In this document: piece by piece, positions 22,499 to 34,641 of the stretch
How the letters are laid out: each line of letters starts with the position of its first letter
Position numbering within the stretch: the stretch's first letter is position 1
NCBI GenBank assembly: GCA_024741835.1
Contig: JAENRP010000085.1
Coordinates: 94,004 to 158,003 of the forward strand
Source: Diplocarpon mali
Lineage: Eukaryota; Ascomycota; Leotiomycetes; Helotiales; Drepanopezizaceae
Direction of reading: 5' to 3'
Length of the DNA stretch: 64,000 nucleotides
Notes under the pieces: model-generated
Database searches by the model: none
What the model saw: the letters and a program-made list of their open reading frames with translations, nothing else
Told to the model about the DNA's origin: nothing
Made by a program: the position numbers and the translations under genes

Positions 22499-25409
22499 TC
22501 ACATATGGTGTTGCAAATGCTGATTATTAACATTGTAGACCGACGGGTCACCCACGATCCCGTTCTCGAAACTGGGGTACTGGCCTCCGGTCATATCGGC
22601 CCAGTCCCACTCTAGGGTCATTGGCATCTGCCAGAGATCTTGCGGGACGAATGGCTGTTGGAAATTGTTAATATTTAGCGGTGAGTTCAGCTCATTCCCG
22701 TTCGTGTACCCTTGGATCTCTGCAAAGGGCGTCATCCCGGCTTTTGGGGTTAGGTAGCCGCTATTCTGGTTGTATTCTGAGTTCCAGTTGGACCCTGGAG
22801 AGCCGTTGCTTACTACAGGACTGAACGCATTGTTGTCTCGAAGAACCATGCCTGGCGAGAAGACGCCCGATACAGCAGGCATTTGCACATGCGGAGCCAC
22901 GGGTGTTTGTGGTGGTCCGGTCGTATGCGAAGGGGCTCTGGACTTTCCGGTTTGCTCCTCGTTGTTCTTCCTCTTCCTCCGTGAAGAACTGTCCTTCTCG
23001 GCACGGTCAAGTACGACCTTGGCGATTCTCTCGAATTCCGAGCAGACTCCTAGCATCCGTTTCACTCCGCCATTCTCCTCTTCTGTGCCAAGCATCGATA
23101 AGAAGCTAACCACAAGATTCATTAGACGGACATCTGATCGAGCCCTAGGGTCCTGAGGGTTTTGTAAAATGTTGCCGAATAATGTTACAAGCGCGGATAC
23201 GGGGAAATATAAAATGAGCCTAGGAATATTAGAATCACAAAATACATTATATATCACAAAGAACTCACCAAACACAAGAGAAGTCTCCTTGGGGTACATA
23301 TTTGATTAGATGAATGGAAGCTCGGGCCGCGGATACACACAGAGCCGCGGACGAGAAGACACGAGGATTCAGGGGTCGAGCATTGAGACCCTGGATGGCG
23401 TAATTCGACAAGCGACTCGTCCAGTACCCATGGTGAACCGACATCCTGTGAATCGTGGTCAAACAGTTGTAATACGCGAAGTGGAGAACGACGACGTGTA
23501 GAATTAATGGCGTATGCGAAGCCTTGATCTCGTGTTCTGGTCGGAAGTCTACAGGGATACTGTCTTTCCACTCCTCCAGGATGTGGTCTAATTCTCCGAT
23601 TGTATTCAGAAGCTCCCCATCCGCCTGCTTCGAGGCTTTCGTCGAGTACAGTTGTTTGTAGACTTTGCTCTCGATCGTCGCAAACTCACACATCAGACGG
23701 AAGAGGTTGACCTTGCCTTTTCCATCCGCCAGAGGAATGTTGCCAATGTTATCTTCAGGGTCCGCGCTTGGGAGGTCAACATTCATATCGTCATCGTCTT
23801 GGGCAGGGGGCCGTCCAGAGCGTAAACAGATATCCTTATCAAGCATGTACCCAATCCAGAAGACCCGCTTCCGCTGCTCGATCTCCACTGGGTTGAGATT
23901 GAAGCCAGACCCGCGCTTGTGTAGTCCAATGCTGTGGGAAGCTCGGATGGCTGCAGCAACGAAGAAAAAGGAGGGCTGAGGATTTGGTGTACCTTGCAAG
24001 AAGAGTGCCAATCCGAGAAGCGCCTGAACGCTAAGCAAGTCTGTGTTGCGTATTGTAAGCTCAGTGACTACCCCCATCGCATTCTTCAGGTAACCCCAGG
24101 CCTTGTCATCTTCCTCCTTCGGAACAAGGTTGCTCATGACGCGGAGCCGATGGGCGAGAGCCAGCGCAACGTTCAGACTTGCCCACCAGCCAGAGCCGTC
24201 GTAGGGGTCTTGGCTGTATTGCCGATCAACGAGGTGCATGAAAGTTGGCTGATGGAAGAGAGGGAACATGCAGTTGAAGTTCTCAAAGAAATCCTTCAAT
24301 AGAGACAGGCACTCGCTCTTCGGGGGTAGTCGTCTAAAGATGCGACGTTCAAATAGATCCCCAAAGACCTCTGGCTTCCAGTACATCCACTTGTTCTCGT
24401 CCACCGACGCTGATGATATCATTTCCTGGAACGAGGAATCGCCAGTCTTGTCATTGACCCACTGGATACCTTTGGGCGAGAAGATGGAGAATCCGGACGA
24501 GGATCCTAAGGATATTAGCGCCGGTGCAGTATACTACAGATCAGCATTTCCATACCTATGTATCTGGTTTCGCCGCAGTTGTTCGTAACCAGAGAACACA
24601 TCATATCCGACAGAGCCTCAACCTCCTCCTCCGTCTTTTCAGGCGTAGCGCTCTCGCGCTTCTCGCCATTCGAGGTAACTGGAGGTTCGGGGGACGCTAT
24701 GGCACTTCGAGGCGTTTCTTCCGTCTGCGAGGCTTGAGAAGGAGAAGTAGGATTCGATCCTGGTGCCGCCGACCCTCTCAGAGATTCCCTCCTGCTCTCC
24801 GTCAGTCGTTTCTCAAGTGTCCCCAAGTCCGTTCGGCCATTGTCGTCTTCAGTGAGCAGTCCTGCGGCAGTCAGTAATCCGACAGCAGCCAGAACTCCAA
24901 CAAAATCTCTACCAGCATACCAGATAGTCTAAGTAGACTCTCCATCCGCCCCAACCGGTTCTCGAGACCTTCAATGTATTTCGCACTCAAGAAGTCAGTT
25001 ATGTCCGCACCAGACAAAACTGGGCATACCCTTTGGGGGGATTCCTCTTTTTCTCCACCTGTGTAAACACACATTCCGTCTTGTAGTTGATGCAATGCGT
25101 GCACAACGGCAACTTCCCATCACACTTGATCTTCTTTTTCCGGCACATATCACATGCCTGCATCTCGTCAGTTCCTCAGCACCCCAGGATGGGTCACAAA
25201 AACCCTACCCTCGCTATCCGCCTCCTCTTCGCCTCGATGCTCTCCTCCCCGTCGCCCGTGTGCAGTTGCGACATGTCGGCCATGTTCATGTTCGGCGGGA
25301 GCCCATCCTGGCTATACGCCCCATACATTTGTGGTGGGGCGTTCATCAGCGGTGGCGCTGCCATCTGCTGGGGCATCTGGTAGCCGTGTTGATCGTGTCG
25401 AGGGTCCAT
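22499..25409 (-). CDS. Zn(II)2Cys6 fungal transcription factor with fungal-specific regulatory domain
   Basis: A binuclear zinc cluster activator or repressor. Six exons: 25409-25209, 25157-25030, 24985-24921, 24861-24556, 24505-23269 and 23219-22499, total 885 residues. Every junction keeps frame and family sequence, for example [13 protein letters not shown]. The cluster Cys are 69, 72, 79, 86, 89 and 96 (CX2CX6CX6CX2CX6C), followed by a basic linker ([10 protein letters not shown]) and a short coiled coil [20 protein letters not shown] for dimerisation. The middle carries the fungal trans domain, with [14 protein letters not shown] and [21 protein letters not shown]. The C terminus is Asn/Gln/Pro-rich, a likely activation region. 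The N terminus is Met/Gln/Pro-rich. The cluster and linker remind me of cellulase-regulator (CLR-1/ClrA-like) proteins, but that is a weak memory-based guess. Targets are unknown, and the neighbours do not suggest a pathway. Confidence 0.9.
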
Positions 25410-27455
25410 GGTAGGCGATTCAGGATATCTGCAGCACCGTCCGACGGGAACGGGATCAAGGGAATGTACGTCTGCAGGAAATCGACTCCGACGTAGCGAT
25501 TGACCAAAGTTGCACCGCCAGGTCGGAAACACGACGTGCTGCACCGCGCACTGTCTACTGCCCACGCCCAGCGACGCCTCTTATTCGTTTTCGCGAGGTC
25601 TCCCTGCCAGTTCGCTGAGTCGGCGTTGGCTATCTTCCGAAGTATGGCGGGCCAAGCTTTGCGTTTCTGCGGGCGTCCACTCAGTGCAGTACTGTGGCAG
25701 GTTCTATATCGTATTGCCGGGATCCTGCGGAGTGTTGTGCCCTGCACTTAATATGGAGATACGATGCGATGCGGAAGAAGAGAGTACTCGTAAATGCGAT
25801 GTGATGAGATGAGGAGGGCGGGAGATTGAAGGGGAGGGGTAGGCCGAGGGGAAGGTTGGGAGAGGGCACGACAAGAGAGGATTCGGCAGCTTGGGAGAGG
25901 AGGGAAATGCAGTAAAGTCAAAAATTACAGTAAATGATTAAAACGAACTGGAGTGACGCCAGAAGTGGTAGATTACGGATCTTCTAGTGCGTTCCATTAT
26001 GAAGTATTATTGCGACCGAGGAGAGGGGGGGGGAGAGAGAGAGGAGTTACAGAGGAGCGTTGCAACTACTTGGATTGCAAACGCAACTAGACTACTACTG
26101 TCTTACACCACCTCACCACAGCGGCTGCTGCTGCTGCACGGTGTCAACTACGCCTCCCTTGCCTTGCGGTTCATGACAAATTGGACCAAGTAAATGGAAG
26201 CGCGAGCTGGTGCGTCGATCATTCCTCCGCGCGCGCTATACTATCAATAGAGGTAATACGTACGAGTACCTGCACAGTACCTCAAGTGCCAGTATCATAT
26301 CCAGAGATTCGAACAAGTGCTTGTTCCGGGCGCAGAGTGCGAGTGGAGGTCCGGGTGCTGCCCCCTCCCCGCTGCGAGGGAATGGTAGCAAGCAAGCAAG
26401 TAGCTCTTGAGTTATTGTGACACGCAGCGCTGGCCCGGTATTCCCTGCGAGAAGCTCGATATAAGGTTACCTTGTCTACATATTATACAGCGCTATGTAG
26501 TGAAGCTACTCGTACCTCCCTTCAAGCCTTTCCAGGGGCTTGGATCGGACTTCTCTAAAAGTCCAGGCACGTTTGCTTACTTACCTAGGTTATTCATCCA
26601 CCCCATCTCTACACTGTACATAGGGAACTCAGTAGCCAACCCAGTAGGCCGCTGTTCTTCCTATTTCCACGTCAGACGCCCCCCCCCCCAGCCAGGAGCG
26701 CCTCTCCCGTGGCGGGTGTTCGTCGCTCATCGTGCCTCGAGACGGCCCGCCCATAGCAATCAATGCCTTCGCCGCATCTCTGACGTTCTTGAAACCACCA
26801 CTCAGTCCGCGCCTGCTTGGACGCTTTCCATCATGGCCAGGGACCACCATCTTATGTTGACCGGAGGTCGCAGAACCGCTCTGGCTTGCTGATAAACCCA
26901 GCTCTGTATCACGATGTGCTCAGCCTCTTCGTAAGGGACTAAGAATGCCACGCATACATCCTGCTGAGAGCGCTCTTGGAACAGAAGAGGTATGTGCTAA
27001 TGCTGTTGGCGCTTTTGTTTGAGAATCACTTTTCCCTGCCTTTTGCGGGGTGGGTACTTTATGGGGAAGTAGACCAGCTGGAAGACATTATATATTGTGA
27101 TGGACGTCGACCTGATCGGAGGACTCGGCATTATGATGCAGTGTACAAAGCGACACAGACCATAACGGAGACGAACCTTCCACCATACGACAGGCCATTG
27201 CCTTCGGAGAGCATCTCTCGCCCGAAAACCAAACGGCCGAGCAAATGAGATCAGACCTGCAAACATTGACCGATGTCTGATTCATACATGAAGATAAACG
27301 CCAATCCAATGCAAAGCGCAGAAGATATCCAGGCAGATGCTCAGGGGAATGGCCCTGGCATACGATATTTACAAACAACTGAGAAAATCGTCATCATCAA
27401 TATCCGGATTCCCTCCACCTCGGGGCGCAGATTCAGTTGCGAGAAGGGTAATATT
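25410..27455. other. Long intergenic region upstream of the transcription factor
   Basis: About 2 kb with no supported gene. It includes G/A-rich purine stretches near 25810-25900 and 26025-26050 and a C10 run near 26680. Long upstream regions are common for fungal regulators. The frames at 26407-26892 and 26976-27248 are probably random. Confidence 0.45.
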
Positions 27456-29350
27456 TCAAACCTCCTCGGTGAAACGTGACCGTTGAGAACCATCTTGCGA
27501 CGGAACTCGCCCAGCTGCGTCCGGACGTCGTGGTGGTGGTGGGTTGAGTGAGTCTGGAGCAGCCGCAAATGGGCTGTGCTCCGTAACTGGTGTACGTGCT
27601 GGTCCTTCTCTCATGATCGGAACCCCACTATCTCGCTGTGTCCCACCAGGGCCGCTATAGAAGCCTTGTGAGTCCCTGGAGAACGACGATCCGCTCAAGG
27701 TGTTTCCTTCCGTAATGCCGTCGCCATAACCGTCGCCCCCGGACTGCAAGACCGATGGTAGTTTTCTCCCAGAGACTCGGTAAAAACCTCGCTCGCTACC
27801 GGTAGTCGATACTGTAGCACTTTGCGATGATCTTTTATATCCAGTAAGACTAGCCAATGCAGCAGGGACAGAAAAATTCCCGATCGCAGATCTCTCAGCC
27901 ATACCCCCAGCTGATTGGGGCGGTACGCTCCGAGCCGCACCTGCTGCAGCATCGCCTTCTCCGCTTCCGAGAGCAAGCATCGATTCTTTGCGCCGTCTCC
28001 ATCGAATGAGGAACATGAAGAGAAATATTAAGATTGCTAACCCGGCAAGACCACCAATGACACCTCCCACAACGGTCGATGTAGCCGGCGCCGAAGAATC
28101 ATCCGAGTCTCCATCACTGCCCGCACCCGAGGTACTTGCTGGCGAGCTTCCGGAAGCAGTCCCAGTCCCATAAACCAGAGTTCCATCAGTGTAAGAAGCA
28201 AATGGCGACGAAGAGGAGGTTGAAGAAGAGGAATTTGACGAAGAGTCCAATGAGGAGGTAGACGAAGGGTCCAATGAGGAGGTAGACGTGGACGGCGGTG
28301 TCGAATAAGACCCAGCCGAGGATTTTGTGCTCGATAATGAAGGGTCTGCGAAAAGAGAGCCTGACGAAGAGTACGAAACGGAAGAAGATGTTGAAAGAAC
28401 TGAGGAAGATGTTGAGAGGATTGAGGAAGAGATGATGAAGGTTGACGTGGAGAGGGTTGGCGAGGAGAAGGTTGAAGAGGAGAAGAATGGTGACTGATTA
28501 GTGGAAGAAGTTGATATTACTAGAACATAATCAGCAAGGAATTTCCCACGTTGTCCTCTGCTTGCCTACATGAAGTGAAATTAGATCCAGCAGGGATTGA
28601 AGCAAAAGTCGTGGGTATCGAAGTGGGTGTAGCAACGGAAGCCGAGTCTACAGAGATTAATGATTGTGTGGTTGGCGGAGATGGCGCCACATTGTTTCCT
28701 GGCACTTCTCCAGCTCCATTCGACGATGATGTAGAAGCTGGAGTGCTCGTTCCCGGACTCGCAGTGGTGGTGGATGAAGATGAGGAGGACGTCGCAGAAG
28801 TGGTAGGTGGATATGAGGTTCCCCCAGTGAAATCGGCCGTATATGCATTAAAGCCGACTGGATTGCCTGTAGGCCCAACGGTAGGTTGCTGAATGACAGA
28901 AATAGTTGCGAGGACCTCAGTGACTATTGACTGTAGATTTGTCGATTCTGCGCGATGTGAAAGATAGTGTTGATGTTGGTGCTCTTGTTGAGCTTCGTCG
29001 TGGCTTGCCAGAAGGAGTGATGGCCCGCCGATTGGAGTGTCGGCCATTGCGACGCCGCCTGATGGGTCGTAACAACAGCCGTGCAAGTGCAATTGAATGC
29101 CGTGGATTCGGGTGATAAGTAAAGCCACCTCCCACCTCAGCTGATTGCCATCATGTTCTGTCGTCGTGAAGCTGGGCTTGACTTGTTTCGACTCGACAGG
29201 AACAGAGCGTAGGGGGGTGAAGGGGAGGAGGGAGGTTGGGGGCCTTGACGACTCAGGGTGAGGTGAAAAACAAAAAGGCCAGGGCGGGCCCGAAATAAAG
29301 TTAGGTTGTTCATCTCCTTTGTGGGGCCAGTGGATCTCCAATCTAACCAA
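27456..29350 (-). CDS. Ser/Thr-rich single-pass membrane protein (Mid2/Wsc-like architecture), 5' end uncertain
   Basis: Two exons can be joined: up to 29350-28570, then 28519-27456. The 50-bp intron joins frame cleanly (NFTS-LISTSSTNQ). The protein has a long, heavily Ser/Thr-rich region suited to O-mannosylation, one membrane span (STVVGGVIGGLAGLAILIF then LFMFLIRWRRRK), and a cytoplasmic tail of about 170 residues with RSSQS and polyproline (PPPPRRP) motifs. This is the layout of fungal cell-wall stress sensors, but I see no WSC cysteine domain, so the role is inferred from architecture only. The coding quality before about 28940 is poor and no signal peptide is visible in this frame; the first exon(s) may lie elsewhere, and 29350 is only the furthest in-frame ATG. 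From about 28940 to 27456 the call is firm. Confidence 0.6.
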
Positions 29351-30694
29351 TCACACTAGAGGGCAACTCTTGGTGTCGAGTCCAAAGTCCAAAGCCTGGA
29401 GTTGAATAAGGGGGCCGACGAATCAGCGATTGCTTTCCGAGTAGCCTGGGGATTACTAAGTAATTACCACTCATACAGGAGATGGCTTCAAAATCCCATC
29501 TGTAGTCTGGGCAACCTGCCCGTTCAATATCTACCTCTATGCCTTGCTCTCTTTCTCGCTCGCCTCTACCCAAGCTACAAGTACTTTACCGAGACTCCGT
29601 ACACAACAGCCGTGAGCACTTGGCAGAGAGACTAGGACCTTTTGAGGGCGAAACCGTGTTATCGTGAACGCCGTCAGGCCGAGAACCACCGCATGAGAGC
29701 CGATGCTACCTTGTCGACATACCGTGAGCCACCCTTGAACGTCTGCTGCGAGTAAGGTGGTGTTTCTGTAACCTGCGACGATGAAACTGCGTCTAAGCTA
29801 TTCCGTCGTGGAAACAAGAGGTTGTTGCTGTTTCTATCATTACTAATGCCTTGTTCATGGACTGAACGCAGAGTCGGCTTTTGCCTCAGGTAATTGGTAC
29901 AATCGCTGGCTACCAACCTTCCCTGGGTACAGACGTATCTCTTTGACCATGGCCATAGTGATCCGACCCAGGATCTCTCATCCACGCAACCTCCCCTATC
30001 TAGGCACGCAAGATAGATCAATCCCATGCTCTGTACAGACACTACAGTACACAGCAAAACTCCTCGAGCAGCTTGCAGTAGGCGAAGCTTTTGGACGCGT
30101 ATCGCAGCCGGGTCTGAGGGTTGGGCTACGCACATGACACGTGGACCCGACGCGCCGCGCCAACGCCCACACAGTATCACATGATCTTCCCGAACCAGCA
30201 TTCGTGTGCGGTGGTGTAAGATGGTGCGATGCTCATCGCCCGGCTGGAACCCGTGGGCAGGCCAAGGATACCAAATCGCTGAGGTGACGGACGCATATGG
30301 GTCTGCCCGTACCATGCTCTGACCAGGTAGGGCAAGGTGGGGTCGGTGGATGAGGTACCTACAATACCGTGAAAAACTCACATACACTTCCCAGGTGCTA
30401 TATGCCAAAAAGTAGCTTCATAAATAGCCGCGCACGTGGGATGAGGTATGGTGCTGGTTCCACGATTCCTCCGGCATTCTGCCCAAGGCCCTGCGGTCAG
30501 CCTTGTGCGGGGCAACAAAATCCGATACTACTCGCACTTATCAGGTAAGGTGTACACCTGCCTACTAGCTCCTGACAGTACAGAGTCTTGTTTCCTACCA
30601 AGCAACACCATCCAAAGAAACTTGTTCGACTCAACCGCGCAAAGGCACGAGCCACCTCCACGGGCCCCAGAGTCGTTCATGGCCAGAGTCGTTC
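29351..30694. other. Intergenic between divergent genes
   Basis: A 244-codon open frame on the minus strand (29674-30408) has no domain, no bias I trust and no neighbours in frame, so I leave it out. A possible mitochondrial-type leader (MVLVPRFLRHSAQGPAVSLV, from 30448) lies upstream of the hydrolase gene and is discussed there. Confidence 0.4.
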
Positions 30695-33082
30695 ATGGCC
30701 ACACAAGCTCAACTCGACGAGAAGGCTCGGGAGGGTCGTGCTGGAGCAACTGGTCCATCTTTCGAGGGCTTGGCTACCCCAGCTCAGCTTGCAGAGAAGG
30801 CTCAACAAGGTAGAGTTGGTGCTGCGTTTCAGTCTGGGTTGCCTACCCCTGCACAAATAACAGAGCAGGCCCAACAGGACATTCGTACGAGGAGAGCTTC
30901 CTCTGCTACACCTGCTCGGCTTGCGGAGGAGGAATCCCGGCATCCTGGCCCCCCTCTACCGCCTAGAACGAGTCCGTCGCAAGCTGCTCCCCCACCTCCC
31001 CCGCCCTACTCCTCTGACGACGCAGAACGGAGCGAGCTGATTTCTGGGCACTGGAGGTCTCGAGAGCCATCATCCTCTTCGACACACTCGCTGGTACCAT
31101 CAGAATCAGAACGACATGGCCGCCGAACGCTGCTTCTGGTCTTCATACACGGATTCATGGGCAACGAGGCCAGTTTTCAAAGCTTCCCGGCACATGTGCA
31201 CAACCTTCTGACTGTTACCCTTGCCGAAACCCATGTCGTTCATACCAAAGTATATCCCAGATATAAGTCGCGAAAAACCATTGACTTTGCCAGAGATGAT
31301 CTCAGCACATGGTAGGCCTCGATCAGTCCTTTGGACATAACTAGCTTATGAATGTTTAGGCTAGAGCCACACGAGAACCGCCACACAGACGTGGTCTTGC
31401 TTGGTCATAGTATGGGGGGGATACTGGGTGCCGAACTTGCTCTTCAAAAACCAGCTTCTCCAGCTTCCGGACAGCAACTTCGCCATCGACTGCTGGGCAC
31501 CATCAATTTTGATACCCCATTTCTGGGAATGCACCCAGGCGTGGTAGGAAGCGGTATCGGGAGCCTCTTCCGGCCAGCTCCAGAATCATCAAATTTCAGG
31601 CCACCTCAATCAACTTTCACAAGCGGAACAAATACATCCTCAATAGACAGCCAAGCTTCCGAATCCACACCAGACTCCGCTCCGTCCACCATTGCTACAT
31701 CTCATGGCTCATCCTCGCGACTCATTCTTATACAGAGTATCACCACACCTCTAAAGAGCCCATCCCGGAATGACCCATTCTTCAACCCGCCTTTTACCAA
31801 CGATGTGAGGCTGCCAGAGCGTAAAGGATGGGCGAATGTCCTACATTTCATAAACAAGCACTCTGACGCACTTACATCTGCCACCAAGCAGTACTTGATG
31901 TCACATTTGGAATTTGGAGGCTGTCTGGCAGATTATCCTGGGCTGAAAAATCGGTATGAGAGTATCCGAGCTCTAGAGGACGTCGATGATCTTGCTCAAA
32001 ACATAGGTCCAGGCTATCGTGTCCCGAATCAGCGCGTAAGATTTGTCAATTACTATACGGTAAGCACTGGAAGAAAAAAGAAGCCCAATTCTCCTGCTGT
32101 GCATTTGCCGGATAAGGATGGCGTCGTGAAGCCAACTGAAGTCGAAACAGAGGGTACGAGTGAGGCGAGTGACGAGAATCTGACCCCCATGACTAGTAGA
32201 GTATCAAACGGTATACAGAGCCATGGCGTTGTGAATTCTCAAGTCCAGGAAGTAAGTCTGGATGGGAAGCCAGTTCAAGCTCAGATGAAGAGTTTCGGTG
32301 GAAATTCAGGCGAGCAGGACGACTTTCGAGATATTGCTCCAATGCAGCATATTGGCTCAATACCTGTTGAACACGAAGGTTATCCAGAGCAAATTGCCGA
32401 GTCGTTAGCCGCTACCGTAGCACAGGAAACGACTGGAGAACCAACACTCGAGATCAAGCCTACTTTCTCCGAGCCAGCTCTACCCCCTTTTCCTGCTTTG
32501 CCATCCGAGCCTGAGCCAATAGATCTTGACGCAGACACAGACAAAGACTTCCGCAAAATTGCCGATAAAGAGCACAAGCGTGCAACTCGAACATATCAAC
32601 AGGCAGTTAAAGACCGAGACAGTGCCATCAAGGACAGGAAGAAGCTCGTCGAAAAGCGTGAGAAGAAAGCGCGGCAAGAACGCGAAAAGGAGCGTAGAGC
32701 CGAAGAGAAAATGCTACGGCAGGAGCAAGAGGAAGACTTGAAGGCCGAAAAAAAGAAGCGCCCGACTGAAGGAAAGGCGGAGGGGAAGCGTAAAGCTACA
32801 ATCAGCCCTCGACCAAGGACAAGGCAGGGCTGCGGAGCGTCTTCATCTAAAGATGGCAAGCTGAAGCGAGACAAAAAATTCTGCATGCTGCCGCCGGAGG
32901 ATGGCGGGAAGCGCGACAAGTGCTGGATTAGGGTTTACATGGAGGGCGTGGATGAGGTTGGAGCACATTGTGGGCTCTTCTTTACGGGGCCGCAGTACGA
33001 GAGTCTGGTGAGCGATGTTGGGGAGAGGATTGGGAAGTGGGTTGAAGAAGATGCTGATAGGAGAGCAGTCCTTGTGGTGTAG
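30695..33082 (+). CDS. Alpha/beta hydrolase (lipase/DUF676-like) with N-terminal repeats and C-terminal coiled coil
   Basis: Exons 30695-31311 and 31360-33082 join as DDLSTW-LEPHENRHTDVV and give 779 residues. The hydrolase core shows the oxyanion strand LLLVFIHGFMGNEASF (about residue 150) and the nucleophile elbow GHSMGG (about 220), as in the serine esterase/DUF676 family; an Asp and His for the triad cannot be fixed by eye. The first 80 residues hold three to four degenerate copies of an ATPAQLAEKAQQGRVGA-like unit, then a Pro-rich linker. The C-terminal third has a long Lys/Glu-rich coiled coil (about 610-700) and a compact end with CWIRVYMEGVDEVGAHCGLF. Substrate is unknown. The start is uncertain: an upstream leader from 30448 could join only through a 34-bp intron, shorter than fungi normally use. 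Confidence 0.82.
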
Positions 33083-34641
33083 GGAGTGGCTTGATATATT
33101 CAAAGCCGAAGCGCAGCACGATGATTTGCGCGTGGCTGACCGGAGATCCTAGGCATCCACAAGCATCATAATCATGTCAGGAATTTGAAAGATGTGCATG
33201 CTTTTCCGTTGTATCTTCGTAAGCGTTTTCGCATCGGCAAGCCAGTGTCGAGCGCTATAATAAGTCACCTAGATCTAACGAACTAACGAGCAGCTAATTC
33301 CTGCGAGTTCTGTTTGGCACGCCTTACTCTTGCAAGGCGTTAGGTCGAGTGTTTTCCATGTCTCGGCTATTCAACCGTCTGCTGCGTTGCGCAATGTTTT
33401 CTCGTAACCTGCGCAGAGTAGTAATTGGAGCTTTTTATGGGGTAGGGGGAAAGGGGAATGAGAACTCACTACCTACGGTATTACTACTCGTTAGCCCCAA
33501 ATTTCTTTTTGTGTGGAAGACAACTTTTTACAAGCGACGAACAAAGCAGCTTCCAGCACGATACGAGAGGAAACATCCCAGAGATATACTTGTAAAGCCA
33601 GCAGCACTTACGACTTATTCACGTTATAGATAGATTTGGCATGACAAGCGGCGTAAAACACGTGCCGCATACGCGGCACGCTAAGTCAATTGTACGTTGA
33701 ATTCTACATGTACTATTTGCGTTGCGATATTGCAAACTACTTTCTGTATAGCTGTATATCTGCGGCTTCGATTCAGGTAAGGCAAGGGACGGTGTCTCTC
33801 GAAGCCTTTTTGTTGCGTAACATGAGGCGGCGGGCTGTCAAAGCATAGATATAGTTCGGAAAAGCCGAGGCATACCTTAGGGACCCATGGTGGAAAGGGT
33901 AAACTCTTAACGATAGATCTACTGTACTGTCTAGATGATTATGCCGAGCGGGTAATCATAGATAGCTATGTCTAGCTAAAGTATATCATTGAGCGAGTTA
34001 GATCGTCTAGGATACTTTGAGACCAGATTCTGAATTAAGCGGGTCAGATCACTACACTTCATTGTAGTATCTACCCACCCAAGGTACCTAAGTGGTGGTA
34101 GTACGTCGCAAGTAGCTGCGAGCGCCCTGCGCGGGGGTATTTGGCTGAGTCGATCAAGGAAAATGGCATAATCATAAAGATGGATGCGAGAGTTGATTAG
34201 ATCGATCTAGTTGAACGGCTACTATACGGTTTACTCTTGACGCCATGGTCCAGTAAGGCAAGGGACAATCGACCAAGGCATTGCTCACCGCCATTGCGGG
34301 CGGGGCCATTCTTCTGCGAAATGGATTTCGTACTTGATGCTACACTCGGCATCTATGTATCGGCATCGCGGAATCTGCTCGACACGACCAGCTCCAACCT
34401 CCTCGAAGAAGCTGGACGGATGGGCCAAACCTTTCATCGGCTGCAAATATCGCTTCTGCTGCCCCGCTAAGTCAACAAGGCGAGATAGCGGGGTTCCTGA
34501 GTCCAGGCTCGAAGAAGTGGCGAGCTCCACATCGGTCCCTCGAAAGTCCCGTGCATCAAAACACCAACCTCGCACAACGTATTGTTTGCGACCCTCGATG
34601 TCAACCCATATCATCCGAAGCATCGCTTACATTCCTCAGTA
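33083..34641. other. Intergenic, partly AT-rich
   Basis: No supported gene. A perfect 8-bp stem hairpin (CGTGCCGC ATAC GCGGCACG) is at 33661-33680. From about 33.7 to 34.2 kb the sequence is AT-rich with short repeated words. The right end should hold the BOR1-like promoter. Confidence 0.45.

Noticed and set aside
26407..26892. 161-codon open frame upstream of the transcription factor
   Set aside because: Translation has no features and crosses a C10 run; likely chance.
29674..30408. 244-codon minus-strand frame
   Set aside because: Long, but with scattered Cys/Trp/Arg and no domain, signal or intron support; kept out as probable chance.
30448..30544. Leader-like exon for the hydrolase gene
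   Set aside because: Joining in frame needs a 34-bp intron (30545-30578), shorter than normal fungal introns. Noted as a possibility only.
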